Assembly: GCF_029227915.1 (NCBI RefSeq)
Contig: NC_079880.1
Coordinates: 12,799,501 to 12,863,500, forward strand
DNA length: 64,000 nt
Direction: 5' to 3'
Origin: Hydractinia symbiolongicarpus
Taxonomy: Eukaryota; Cnidaria; Hydrozoa; Anthoathecata; Hydractiniidae
Shown: positions 11,432-25,900 of the stretch, piece by piece
How the letters are laid out: the number at the start of each line of letters is the position of its first letter
Position numbering within the stretch: position 1 is the stretch's first letter
Program-made: the position numbers and the translations under genes
The notes under the pieces: generated by a model
The model's database searches: none
The model's input: the letters and a program-made list of their open reading frames with translations, nothing else
What the model was told of the DNA's origin: nothing

Positions 11432-12665
11432 TTGATAGGAAGGAGTTTTGAAATAAAAATTATTAGTAAGTTTACCAGATTAAAACTATAATGTTAGGCT
11501 TATGAAAAAAGCATGTGTATACTATTATAGGTATACCTGACTGGCCTCAATCTTGATAATGAAGCAGTACTTTTTCTAACCATATAGTTATGTATAACAT
11601 ATGCCCAGTCGTTTTGGCGAAGAACACCACAATGACTTGGTTTGAAAATTGATGGATTTTCCATCCTTCATACAACTTTCGTTTCCATTCATCATGCTGG
11701 CTCAATACTTTAGTGTATCCTTGCTATTATGTATAAAATAACAAATGAACCACCACATAATGTTTTTTGAGTGTATTCTACTTCAACTTTTCATTTGATG
11801 TATTTATTTGTGTGGTGGGGAGGTTTGAGGATAAAAACAACACAACACAAAGCACTAGCTATACAAACCCATTTTTTCACAAAATATAGCACCGCCCAGA
11901 AATTTCATACAGAACAAAACCAGTGGGAAAACTTAGTTTGCACACATTCTCAACTAGTGGTTTAGTGAAGAATAAATAAGTATCTCATTCAATAAAGATA
12001 TTCTTGCAGAGAGAAACCTAGCATAGCTACCCTAGAATAATCTTCCCTAGCCAAAAACTAAATCGTGGTACCTAAAATTCATAAGAAATAGTGAAAAAGA
12101 CATCCAGAAACCTTAAAGTAGTAGCACAGTACCCCTACCGTCCATCGATTGTTGATTGCTTATAAACACAAACAAAGTGGACTTATGTTTGCATTAATTT
12201 TGCCAAGGTTGAGAAATTCTGTCTACCTTGCCTTTTTTTTGCTTATTTGCTTATACGCGATAGCAAAGTAGTTATTCATCTCCGCATTCTCTCCATGCAA
12301 AAAAGCAAACATATCAACTTTGAGACGCTTACTTGCTTATTCTTTAATAAGCGAGAAAGCAAAGTTGCTTTTCGTTTTGTTTGCTCAGAGAAGTATTTAT
12401 CTACTTTGTTTAGGACACTGAATAAGCTCAATAAGCAAAAACACAACTTCCTTACTAGACTTCCTAAATAATACAAGGAAAACTACACACGAGACCAGCG
12501 TGGGCTTTTTCTCTATGTTTTTGAAAGTAAGCGCGCGCTTATCTTGCTTATACCTCCATCCGACCCTGGCTTGTGCACAAACAAATAAAAGCTCTGATTT
12601 TATCAAAATGCACACGCGGTAACAACTAAAAATGGGTGCGCCTTTATACGCTTTAGCGGAAAAGG

Positions 12666-12758
12666 CAACCTCGTCCCCATGGTCTTGTTATTACGGAGTG
12701 GCCAACAAAGCCGCTATCAACTTCATCAACAAGGCATTTTGCCCTGGGAACGAGGTTG
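12666..12758. mobile_element. CAACCTCGT-family MITE, nearly full length
   Basis: The sequence from CAACCTCGTCCCCATGG to CCCTGGGAACGAGGTTG has clear inverted ends and the interior phrases TTATTACGGAGTG and CATCAACAAGGCA shared with copies at 56635 and 61717. A short ORF overlapping it (12632-12826) is an artefact of the element. Confidence 0.75.
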
Positions 12759-13999
12759 CGGAAAACGCTGTCAAAGTAGACCAATCTTTAGGTCATACCC
12801 GACTTAAATCACAACTTCAAGAATAATTACACATTTAGCGACGAAATAAACATTATATAAGAAACTGAAATAATGGTTGCACAGGAATGAGTTCTGTTAA
12901 CCATTAAAGGTCCGGTCTGTGTTAAAAATGTTAACGGACCCAAACTTGTATTAGTAGCTGAGGACAAGACATAAACGGGTCGTGTTTGGTACCCATGAGT
13001 TACCAAATGCCTTCTTTTTCTGAAACATGGTCACTTTACACGACAACCTAGTGCTCAGACGTTATAGCAGACCCTTAGTGGGATGTTTTTGCCTCCATGT
13101 TTGCCGTATATTTGCCCGGTTTTGGCAAGATCCGGCAGTTTGTGATAACACATCTTGATTTCCTAATTCACGCACAGATCAACTTCGGCATAGTACGAAA
13201 CGAGCGACATCGTAACATATTTTACGAGCGAAAAACTGTTAAACATTTACTAACATGTATAAAATCACTAATCACGATCTCGTGAAAAAAAATCCAGGGG
13301 AATTTTTCCGTATTACAAGTTTCAAACCCAAAGTAGCATTTCAGCTACATTTCTGAACAGAACCACTGCTTATAAAAAGAAACAAAAAATGGAGCAAAAA
13401 AGATGATCTAGTTAAAGTGTAGTAAAGTTGATATGCTATCTATTTTCCCGCCCAAAAATGTTTCCAAAAAAAAAGTGCAGTGTTTACAGTTAGGTGCAAG
13501 TTGAAATATAACACACAAATTTCTGCATATAAATATCGCAATAAGCTTCGTTACCAGTCTCTTGGTTAAATTATATAAAAACAGACCAAGAGTACCTAGT
13601 TACGTAAGTTGCTTCTCACATATTTACATTTTGCTTAATAAGAAGAAAGAGCAGCGTAATTATATTTCGTTACCAGACTACTAATTATTCCAACGCGACA
13701 TTTTAAAATATATCCTTTAAACTTCGTCACCAGACTGTTGAAGCTTTTTTGTTACAAAGTTGTTTCCACAATAGAGACTGTGGAATTTTTTTCGGCTAAT
13801 TATTGCTGAGATAATCAGGACACGGAAATCAAATACTACTAACAAGCAAAAGTTCCAAAAATTTAAATTTCGTAACCATATGACATAGAGTACGCGTTCA
13901 AAGTCATATCTTCGAGTGGATGAACATTTTTACGGTGGCCGAACCAGATCGTAAAAAAATTAGGTCTATGTGATTAAAAAAAAATTGTCACTCGCTTAA
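12759..13999. other. Intergenic region downstream of TM9SF1
   Basis: I see no gene. A 62-codon open stretch at 13097-13285 has no family features. Phrases of the type TTCGTTACCAGTCT / TTCGTCACCAGACT recur about every 90-190 bases (around 13548, 13667 and 13725), probably decayed repeat sequence. The 3' UTR of TM9SF1 must lie in the right part of this interval. Confidence 0.4.
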
Positions 14000-16900
14000 T
14001 CAGTCCATTTTCAAATTCCTGTATATATATTTAATAAATTTAAGCGAGGCAAAGAAACTAACAGTTCCTAGCATAAGAAAGAATATATAGCATGCCAAGA
14101 GAGTGTAACCAAAAAATTGAACGCCTTGTAAGAAACCGGACATATTGGATCGCTTGTGATAGTAGAATAACGCGTACACGAACACGAACAAACCGGTGGA
14201 CCTGAAATAAAAATAAATAAAACAATCAATCGAACATATTGTTGTAGATACTATAAAATATAACGAGAAGTATCACACGATTTGTTTTTAGTCTGAGAAA
14301 TAAGTTTACATTTGCGATACATACTGAATTCTGTTAAATCACTGTTTTTTACTTCAAAAAAATTAATTAATTGACGTAACAACCCCATAATTGTGACGTC
14401 AAATACGAGTTGTTACAAGAACATCTGAATCTCAGCTGAGGCTGAACGTGATTATTTTTCATTTTCTCAGCCTCAAATGTTTTTGTTTGTGAAGTCAAGC
14501 AGAATAGGGAATATATTTGGAGTAACAGGCGATGAATATTTTTAGGATTAGAAGAAGTGACTAATGAAGTTGAAAAGATTAGTAAAATAATTGGTTCTTC
14601 GTACTTCCAGCACAGCACTGTCACTTCCTCTCACCAGCATATATCATTTTTTTTAACCTTGTCAACAGTTTCCAGGAGAGACGACGAAGGTAGTTGAAGT
14701 GTTTAAGCCTACCATTTGAGCTACAGAAGCCAACAAGACGAAGGCCTTATGCGAAAATCGAACCCACCGCTTCTTGGACATGAGTGAGCTGACTAAACCT
14801 CAAGTTAAGCAAAGTTTTTTCACGTTTCACGCATCAAAAGACGCTTGTTTTATATATTAAATAACTAGTAAAATCAACGAAAAATTGTTTGGAAATAATC
14901 GTTTATTAACAATGCTAATTATTTTCAGGCGACCCATAAGATTTTCCAGCGGCACGAGCAAGCGAAAAAGAGCAAGTATTTAAATCTTTTTTTGGAAATC
15001 ATACATGGAAGTTTTACACCATTGATAGTTGGTACCAATGGAGGTGTTGGAAACGAGTGCAGCAAGTTTCTACCTATTTTAGCGAAAAAATTGTCGGAAA
15101 AAAAACAATGAAAATTATGGAACTGTAATAACGTGGCTTAGAACTCGCCTCTCCATGGAAAATAACTCGTGCCTCAATACTCTGTCTGAGAGGTTCGAGA
15201 GTCCCATTCAGACAATGAGAATGTTGGGGATCAACGTCTCGATAACGTTGTTAGTGGTACATTTTATTTGTTACTTGTACATGTAGAACATTTAGAATAA
15301 CTTAATTTATATGCTAATCATTTCATTCATTTAATCTATAAAGGAAGTCAAACCGAGTACTCCAAGCTGCAGGTCATTGTTAACTGATGCCGTTTGTCCA
15401 TTTTAAGATGGAGCTAAGAAACGGTTAAGTAAACTTCGTACCCAATTCGTACCAATTATCTTTCACACAATTTCTCAGGTCAATCAGAATAGGGAATACA
15501 TTTGGACTAACAGGCGATGAATATTTTCAGGATTAGAAGAAGTGACTAATGAAGTTGAAAAGATTAGTAAAATAATTGGTTCTTCGTACTTCCAGCACAG
15601 AACTGTCACTTCCTCTCACCAGCATATATCATTTTTTTTAACCTTGTCAACAGTTTCCAGGAGAGACGACGAAGGTAGTTGAAGTGTTTAAGCCTACCAT
15701 TTGAGCTACAGAAGCCAACAAGACGAAGGCCTTATGCGAAAATCGAACCCACCGCTTCTTGGACATGAGTGAGCTGACTAAACCTCAAGTTAAGCAAAGT
15801 TTTTCACGTTTTACGTATCAAAAGACGCTTGTTTTATATATTAAATAACTAGTAAAATCAACGAAAAATTGTGTGGGAATAATCGTTTATTAACAATGCT
15901 AATTATTTTCAGGCGACCCATAAAATTTTCCAGCGGCACGAGCGAGCGAAAAAGAGAGAGTATTTACACCGTATTTTGGAAATCATACATGGAAGTTTTA
16001 CACCATTGATAGTTGGTACCAATGGAGGTGTTGGAAACAAGTGCAGCAAGTTTCTACCTATCCTAGCGAAAAAATTGTCGGAAAAAAACAATGAAAATTA
16101 TAGAACTGTAACAACGTGGCTTAGAACTCGCCTCTCCATGGAAAATAACTCGTGCCTCAATACTCTGTCTGAGAGGTTCGAGAGTCCCATTCAGACAATA
16201 TGAGAATATTGGGGATCAAGGTCTCGATAACGTTGTTAGTGGTACATTTTACTTGTTACTTGTACATGTAGAACATTTAGAATAATTTAATTTATATGCT
16301 AATCATTTCATTCAATTAATCTATAAAGGAAGTCAAACCGAGTACTCCAAGCTGCAGGTCATTGTTAACTGATGCCGTTTGTCCATTTTAAGATGGAGCT
16401 AAGAAACGGTTAAGTAAACTTCGTACCCAATTCGTACCAATTATCTTTCACACAATTTCCCAGGTATTATATCTTGGGTTGTAGGTTCTTAGCAGTTAAG
16501 CGTCTACTGCGTAGCCACGTGATGCAGTAAATTTAACAACATTAGTTAATGAAATCGACGTAAAATTTTCATAGCGTTCTTTCTTTTAACGAGAGAAAAA
16601 AGTAGAAAAATTCGAAGAGACTTCACGTGACGGCAAATGCCAGCGAAGGACACAAGTAGCTATCATGCTTACTGTATTACGAATGAATATAAATCACTCT
16701 GTTCATAACTTATCACACAAGCCAACCCAAAGATTAAAGGCATAGACATACAACAGCTTCATATAATTGAGTTTCAAAACACCGGGTAAGAAATTGCACA
16801 GTAAATTTGACGTCATGACTCGCAAGTTATAAAAATGACGTCAAATAACATTGAATTATTCGGACATGACAATGGTCACGACAAGAAGTCAATCAAAGTC

Positions 16901-19900
16901 TGGAAATCATGCAAATAATGATATCTTGAAAGTTAGACACAATGATGTATCGGTAAAACGCAAGAGCGTCCATACGTATCCGTTATTAATAAAGGGGAAA
17001 CCGGTTAATATCGAACGCGATTACTGCTATCCAGTGAAATTCACAAGATGCGCCGGACTAGCTCAAATTGAAGACATCTGGCACGAAAAGAGGGAAGCTT
17101 ACATCAAAGTTAACTTTTTCGTCACACCGGACCAACTACACGGTACCGAAAAGTGTCAAAACTATGGAGAAGTAAGAATATTAGTAATAGTTGTACTGAC
17201 AGGTTGTAGCAGTCTTGGCACAAGGTTTGAATTTTTACCATGAGGAAGTCAATAATAAGATCTCACATACAATAATCATAATTTCAGCCCTTTGGCTGTT
17301 TCTTAATATCATATCTGAAGAAACATTTATTATAAAAAAGAGACAGCTAAGCTGTAACTGAAAATAACATTGTGCTAAAGCCCTGTACCCAAACCGGGCA
17401 TTAATGAATTAAAGAAAAGTACCCTCTTTAAAAAATCAAAGAAAAACACCCGCTTTATGATTGAGATGATATATAACAAATATAAAACATGGCGAAAGCA
17501 TTTTACGTGTTAGCCTTATATTGTTTTAACCTTAGGATGAAATACTGTTATACGAACACAAGCTGTTATTATCCAGTCAACAATTCCGACATTGTTACCG
17601 TCATGTTCTGAGTACCACACTCAAAACGGCTGGTACGAATATTTTTACGGAAGACGATATTAATGTGATCACAATAAACTCGACAGAATATATCTCGTTG
17701 AAACATCCGTCACAAAAGTTGTCAACCAATCCGTCAGCAACAAAATTTATAAAGACAATAATGACAGACTTTAACGTTGATCACGACAGTCGTAACGATG
17801 ACGTTAATCACAAGAATAGTCGTCGGAAGTTACGGATTCGCGTAGTTGACTACAAAAAGTACTGTGAAATCAGAAAATGGAAAAAAGCATTAGAAACTGG
17901 AGTAATAATGAAAAAACAAACAGCTTTGGATATCGGGTTATTGCAGGAACAACCGACGAAAATCTTTTTCGCTACAGGGGAGCAATTTGCATGTGATGAT
18001 ATGGTAGAGAATGCTGGTTCTTTTACGACCTTGAAAGGTAAACATTCTAAAATAATCTCCCATCTGCCGGTTCTATCAGTGAGAAATCCGTCGGGAAAAT
18101 TATTTTGTCACTATATCCCAACGAAAATGTCCGCAGGTAATAAACAAGATTGTCTGTTCTAATTTTTGGGTATATATATTTTTTTATTTATTTTTTTGAT
18201 CCGATCATTCATTACGGCAACTGTCACTTCTTTAATTTCTTTATCGATGGAAAACGTTTTTATCATGAAAAGCAAAAACCCGAAAAAATCCCCTTTTCGT
18301 TGGATTTTACAGTGTCGGGAAATATTATTCTGGAAAATTTTTTTGTCAACCTTCTTAAATTTCGTCACTTGATGATCGCTTCACTTTTCTAGGTGAACGA
18401 AATCACAAAAGAAAAATAAGTACAGATAAGGAGATGGACATGATCGATGACCAAATGTATAAAAAATTTAAACATGTTCCAGTGCTCACAATGTACAAAA
18501 ATGAATAGTTAAAATGAACAGATGAAAGTATGAAACGATTCAGCATGTTTTATTGAATGAAATAATGGGGAGCTGAAGCACCTCACTGCCTTGTTGCGGA
18601 AAGCAATCCGTTGAAACCTTCATCGACCAATCAGAATTTTCAATGCCATTGCGTTGGCTCGTTTACTTGGAAATTTTATTTCTTCATTTCGGAATGCAAT
18701 CCCTTAAAATCTTTGGTTGAACGTTAGCTAAAAGTTTGTCTTTAACGCTGAGATCAGTTTGAAAATTGTGCGAAGATCCACATTATTTGAAGTCTTCGAT
18801 ATTTATTGTAAACATCCTTATAGGCAAAATCCAAAGTGAAAATTATTCCCAACAAAATAAAAGTGTAACATTAAACATTTTCTGAAAGTCATTTAATTGC
18901 GAAATGAGGGAACAAATTATTTGCGCAGATTTCCTCACGGAAGTAATTTTGCGGTTGAGAGGTTCAAAATTAAATCATTTAGCAAGTTATATATTTGCAA
19001 TAAATTTTTTTTGATAAAAATTGTTGCGAAAACAAGAAATAGAACATTTGGCTGAAGAATTTTTTGCAGGTGACCGATTTTTAAAATTTTTGGACTAAAT
19101 CTGAAAGAATTTTGCTTTCTTCCGCAAATAATCTCTTCCTGTCAAACAGCCGAGCACTTACCCAGCGCTTATAAGTGATCTCCACCACCAGCGGTAGTCT
19201 TCAGCCGCCAATTGAAAGTACGTGAGTGCAATCGAGATACTTGCCGTAACACTCAATAAGATTACGAAGATTATAAATAAAATGCCGTACAATGTGTACT
19301 GTTCTCTTCCCCACAGTGTGGCAAATATGTAGTAGAGCTCCACTGAGATAGCGCTAAAAAGTAAAGTGGAGGTGAGTTAAACAGTCATACGAATTGTGGA
19401 CATCAACTTACACAAGGAAATAGTGACAAAAATACATTAAGTACTGTAACTTGTGGTGCTAATATGTTACACTATTTTAAATTTTTCAAAATTTTTAGCC
19501 ATTTTTTGAGGGTTTACAAAGGTTTGTACTACATTTATCGCGATCATCGTTCCGAGCACAAAGACCAGTACAAAACATTAAAATCTATGGGGAGTTAAGT
19601 ATTTAAAAATAAGTCAATGTTTCTTAACTAGACCGGAATATTTGTAAAAGTAATCATATTACCAAGGTTTTTGTCTAGAGAATGGATATTCCAGTCTGCT
19701 TTTAAGGTTTTGAGAATATTGAGGTCCGGCACATAACTTAAGTAAATTAATTTTAGGAGTGGTTTTTTAACACCTTTATAAATGATTGTATTAAAGCTAG
19801 ACAAACCTGTAGAAAAACACGCCACTCAAGAAGAAAAAATAAACTAGTCGTATATTTTCTTAGCACTTTTAATTCACAACGGAAATGTTAAATAAAGAAC

Positions 19901-22900
19901 ACAACACACCTAAATGGTAAGAAACCTCCCACGCACATGTAAACAGGAGCTGATCGATACCTAAAAGAAAAATATGCAATAAAACATTTCAGATTGGGTA
20001 ATTTCTTCCAAAAGATTGCACAGACCACCACCTCCCTCCTTCCTCCACCTTCTACAATTTAAATAAATATATATAATATATAAAATTACAGGAAACAACA
20101 AAGCTAAAAGATAACATACAATAAAACACGCAAAAACAACAACAACAAACCGACAAGGAACTAGGGAACAAAAAACTAACCATGGTACAGTTGGGATCTC
20201 TCTTGGAATGTTTTTAGTTCTACAAGGAGCATCAAATCCACTTGTCCAATTCTTTCCAAAAATACCTCCAACGACAGTGAGAGGAAATCCAACTATATAA
20301 AAACGGTTTACAAGTTTTCTCAAACAGAGTACAATATAAACTATTACTCGCAGGAATTTTATAGACTTAAATTGAATAGTAAAATATCTTTGTATAGTGC
20401 AAGCCCCATAAATATTTATCTTTTCAACTTTGAAGACTTCTTTGTTACAATTAAACACTTGCTTCCCGTAAAGTTAGCAACTAACACTAACTATACAAGA
20501 GGGTACAGCACTCAAACCTAACCCAATACTAAATATTAAACATAAGGAATTCATAATGCTCTTGAAAATGTTCTACAACATACCTAATAGCCAGACGAGC
20601 ATGAGCAGCAGCACAGTTGTGAATGGTAACGCTTGCGTTGATTGGTACGACCATGCAATCGAATTCACAATACTCCAAATCACAAAAAATGGAACTAGAT
20701 AAAAAAAAGGGTAATAGGCTTGTTAAAACACGATACGTACATGAAGTCTGTTCAAAAGCAACCATTTATAGCAATTAAACTAGGTAATAAGGGGTAGGAG
20801 AAGAATTCCAAATTGCAGTAAATTCCAGTGGATTTTTCCACGGACGACTACTTTATCGGACAAAAGTGACGAAATTTTTTTTGAAGGTGACGAAAATTTT
20901 GTCCGGCGAAAACTTTTGTCTGACGAAATATTTTGTCGGACGAAAAATTTGTCCAAAAAAAAAATATATTATCTGAAGAAAATTATGGCGATGGCTGTAG
21001 TGATCGAGCAAAGGCAAAAAAGAAAAAGGCCGCCAATAAATATCATACTCGTCCACAGCCGAAGATGGAGATGAATTCGAAGAAAATAAAGACGGTTGAA
21101 CGATTATTTACAAGAACAATTATTTGTAAGAATAAAATTGATAAATCAAAAATATTTGTTATTATTATTGACTCGATTATTAAAGTATGCTATAATTTTA
21201 GATTTGGACAAAATTTTTCGTCGGACATAAGTGACGAAATTTTTTGGAGGTCACGGAAATTTTGTCCGACGAAAAAATAGTCCGACATTTTTTTGTCCGA
21301 TAAGGTAGTCTCTTTAATAATAGCCGTATTTTGTCTGTGTGTCTTCCGGAAAAAAGTCGTGTTACGGTAACACGAAATGCACTATAAAAAGGAGGGGCAA
21401 CCCCGTGGATTCTTCCACGGGTTGGCCACTAGTCTCTATAATAATAGCCGTATTTTGTCTGTCTTTCCACAAGTTGTTAAACGGAGACACGTAATAGCGT
21501 GTAATTTGAAGACGGACGAGCCCTTGGAATATCCCACGGGTTTAACGACTAGTCTATTATAATAATACCCATACTTTGTGTTTTCCAAAATTTGCGTGAG
21601 ACTTAATTTAAAGTTCCACACAGAGTAAATAATTTGACTAATAGGCGTCTTTCTCTAGTAATGCTAGAAACGTAGCTAGTGCTATAACAATACTACATTA
21701 ATTTCACATACCAGAAAACAGGGAAGCAGTTAGCACTAGATTCCAGGCCCATTTTTCACCATTAATCTGTTTGTACATGCTGTTTGAAACATAACCGGCA
21801 ACACCTACAAAAAATTCGACGTTAATTTTGAGGTAAACTCCTACCTGCATGTGCAAAAAAAGAGAAGAATAAATAAATATACAAATATATATATAAATAT
21901 AAACATACAGCATGTCAGTGCATACAAAAGAACAGCTGCTGTATTCATAGAGCCATGTCTAAAAAGAAATAAGCATTTTTATAAAAAGCCATACCATGTA
22001 AAATTGAACTGTGTGTCATATTTTACAAAACAGTAGGAGATCACAGTTTATGAGCAAACAGTACAAAGAACTATATTATAGACATATAAGGCAAGGCAAG
22101 ATAGGACCAGACAAACAGGGTATTTTAATGAAAAGAAACAAATTTATAATGTGAAAAAATTAATAAAACTAATTATTTACTGACCTGTGAACGTTGAACA
22201 TGCCAAGCAGCGCCATGATGATTATACCAAAACAAAGCGCAAGAAACTGGCATCCGTTACCTGATAAAAAACAAACACATTATTTGATAAAAGCTACCAT
22301 TTATGTGTATTCACCTTACCTCTTCTAATACAAATATTAATGAGCATTACCCAATATTGAGCAAAGTAAAGCACGATGACCAGGAAAGCGGAAGACATCA
22401 CTGTGTATAATTTTCCATCCATAATCATCTTGATCCAGCTCTTCCATATTCTCTTCATCGCTCACATTATAACGCTGGAAATCATTTCTTAAAATACGCA
22501 TCTAATTGCAAAGATATTTGATATCATACAAAAGAAAGGAAAGAACATTATACAGGAAATATCGGAGAAGAATCCTAATGCCTGCATTTCGCAAAAAAAA
22601 AAAAAAAAAAAGAAGCCACCTACAAGAATGATGACAACAAAACCAATCAACAAAAACACCAATACACTGGAATTTAAAATCGACAACCAGTGAATCTATA
22701 AAAACAAAGCATGCACATGATCTTTTGGGTGTAGAACTAGACTAGTAAATTATATTTCACATAGAAAATATTACCTCCAGTGACTTAGGAAAGAATCCTT
22801 CAGCTTTGTTTTTCGTCAAACGTTCAGAGTGTGGTACACTAAATGGTTAAAAGTAGTTACAAAGTAGCTCAAGATGACCTTTTCTACAACTTAATTGGCT

Positions 22901-25900
22901 CAAAAAAAAAGTCCACTTACTTCGTTTTGGTCCAAGCAACACTGTACGTAAATTTGACTTCCACAGGATATTCTTTTATTTCATCCAAGTCAACTGGCTC
23001 ATGGCCTGAAGTTGTGACGTTCGCTGTAATAACCTGAGTATAAGTAAAATTAATACTTAAAAACCGAATCGTACCTGTAGGATAATTCCTACATAATTTG
23101 ATTTTGTGAAAAATTTTTGTGTACACATACATGTACTAGTTTCCAGACTCATGCATAACATACACATAATACTAGACAGAGAATATATCACTTAAAAGAA
23201 CATAGTACAATTTATTTTGATAAAAAGATGTAAAACAGTAAGATTTCTGATCAAAAATTATGATACATTCAGCACCCAATCAACAAAAATATCAGAAACA
23301 TAACATATGGCTCTGAGCTAACATATGACTTCAAAACATACAATTTCTGCATTGCATCTATAGTGGGGTTAGAAATAACATCAAAACAAAATGTGTGCGA
23401 TCATTTAATCCTTATCTCACCTCATTGCCATTATATTCAATATTAAAATTCAAGTGCGTCCACAGATGTATTTTATGTGTGTGAGGTAAAAAACCACTTT
23501 CTTCAAGATGGCCAATAAAACCACGGATAGGAAGATCATCTGATAAGGCAAATAAACAGAATTCAATTAACATAACTTAATGCACAACGCATATTGAATG
23601 TCTAAAACACCAGAGTTTCAGAGTAAAATACATAAGTGCCTAGACATAGTAAGTACAGCCAATTACAAGCTTACATAGTTAAAATGTACATTTGCTATAA
23701 ACCAGGCCTATCAATAAGGGGAGAGCAATCGCTCTTACTCACGCAATGATTCATGCAATTCTGAGAAATAAGAAACTAGCTGAGCCATTAATTTCTCCTC
23801 CCAATTCCACAAAAAGCTTGTTTGTCTGGATGAGCAATATCAATTCATCTCACATGGAAATCAATGTTATCATTTTTATTATTTGCAGTAAAAAATAACC
23901 AAAATATATATAAAAGATAAGACAAAATAGATAAAATGTGATAAAATATACATTTACAAACTTCTTCTATTTATTCAGGTTGCTCGCCTGGTCTAAATTA
24001 TTATAAACTTGGGCAATTTTTTTCTTGGGCGGTTTTTTTTAGTTACACAGTGAGGATTTAATTGGTGCTAATAACTGTTCTGTTAATTCTTCTAGTTTAA
24101 AGGGCCAGCCTTGAAATTTAAAGTTTTTAAAGTTTGAATGGCATAGTGATTTAGTAAGTTTTTCCATTACTTTAGCAATCCAGTGGTAGTACATTTCACG
24201 AAACAAAGTAACACAAAAATCAACATCACTACAGTAGTTAGCTGAACACATTGTTCATTCAGATGTTTACGTTGTCTTAGTTTAGCTTTGATTACAAACA
24301 GGTAGAGTTTACTTGCAAACAAATTGATTTTATTACGCCTTGTCCACTACTTCAAGCAACAGCAAAATAACATACAGATAGCATCAACACGGACTCTTTA
24401 TTCAAAGGCCATTTAGGAATGATGCACCAAAATATCACTTTTAAAACTAGGTCTGATTGAAAGTTATTTCTGATGTTATTTTTTTGCTAAGCGAATTTTA
24501 AAGTAACTGTGGCTAAAAAAATGATTATTGTAGCAAGACTTAGGCTATACAATATCAAAAAAAAAACATAACTATCTTACCAAGTATAAATTCAAAATAA
24601 TACAACTCTTCAATGGCGTGACGTAATTCATCAATATCTTTCAATTTTAAACTTTCGGCACAAAGAACAATATCTTTAACATTCTCTAAATGTAAAAATA
24701 ATGAAGCTTCGGTATCAAAATTATTACTTCACATTTATAAAAAGTTAACTTAAAAATAATTTGTATCTTCTTACGGTTGAACTTTATGTCATACATAGCA
24801 ACAGCCATTCGGTCACCGTCTAAGACTTCTCCCAAAGTAAGACTGCGATGCTCTACCTAGAATAAATGCCATTCACAAGTTTATCTGGCCCACAAAAAAA
24901 ACGCTCCATGATGTGAAAATCATGTCTAATATTTAAATAGTAAAACGAACAAAAGCTAGTTAAACCAAATTAATAATTTTATTGAAAGAAAATATATATT
25001 TATGTACAACATAGAGGCCGAATAAAGATTTTTTAAGGATGAAAAATCTATTCTTGTGACAAGTATAAATATTTCATGAATTTAACTAGAACAGGGTGGT
25101 AAAACTAGGCTAGGAATTCATAAGGACCCCCGTTGCAGGACCTCGTTGATAGCAGTACCAATAGGAACTGCAGAGGCTATCCATGGTAAACAAATTTCAG
25201 TAACAATAATTATTCTAACAAAGCTTCCTGTTACAGAAATCCCTACGTTTGAGAGTAATGTCACCACACCTGGTGGCATGTGCAGAATGAAAGCAAGGCC
25301 AACTTAACATGATTAGTGCTTTTGCAAAGGTGTTTGTAAGAGGAAACAATCAATCTTGAATTAAATAAACAATACGAAATATATATTTATATTAAAATAT
25401 AACCTATAGTTTTTATGTGTTAACATTTCCAATTAAAGCACACAAAATTCCACTCATAGCATAAATTTCTCTACATTCTAACTTAAAAAATTTCTCAAGT
25501 AGCTAAAGTACTAAACATTTTTTGGGGAAAATGTACTTCAAATACACTCCAAAAACCAGTCTTATATAATGACTGAACAATCTATCAAGTTAATCTACAA
25601 AAAAAATGCCAGGTTCACAAATTAAGCAGTCTCTGTTGTGTGAGGCACATACGGCAACATGCACACATTTGTTTTAGGCGTACACACACAAATTAATGTG
25701 TTTCTACTAGCTGTTTCCCGTGGAAGAATCCACTGTTAATTCACGTAACAGATATATGTCAATCTGCATTGCTATATAAATGACCAAATAAATCAAAGGT
25801 GTTTAACAACCATAAAAAGTGAAATACGCTAAAACTATATATTTGCTTTGTCATTCCAGAAGTACACCAGGGAAAAAAGGATACCAAACATTAAAAAAAT

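Larger units (their letters stand above)
10234..12568. mobile_element. Degenerate DNA transposon (2.3 kb) with OTU-protease remnant
   Basis: The left end CAGGGTCGGAT (10234-10244) is an exact inverse of the right end ATCCGACCCTG (12558-12568). The five bases GCTTG directly precede the left end (10229-10233) and follow the right end (12569-12573), as a target-site duplication would. The right subterminal region is full of short repeated words such as TTGCTTAT and AAGCAAA, which often serve as transposase-binding sites. Inside are an OTU-like ORF on the minus strand and a tRNA-like sequence. No transposase was recognised, so it is either non-autonomous or decayed. The terminal CAGGG resembles hAT ends, but a 5-base duplication is not the 8 bases hAT elements make, so the superfamily is unresolved. 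Confidence 0.6.

Noticed and set aside
19961-20458. 165-codon minus-strand frame
   Set aside because: Only 20181-20292 is coding (TM9SF1 exon 14). The remainder is intron read-through.
20933-21280. 115-codon plus-strand frame in TM9SF1 intron 12
   Set aside because: It lies inside the inverted-repeat element 20846-21310 and reads its TTTGTCCGACGAAA repeats.
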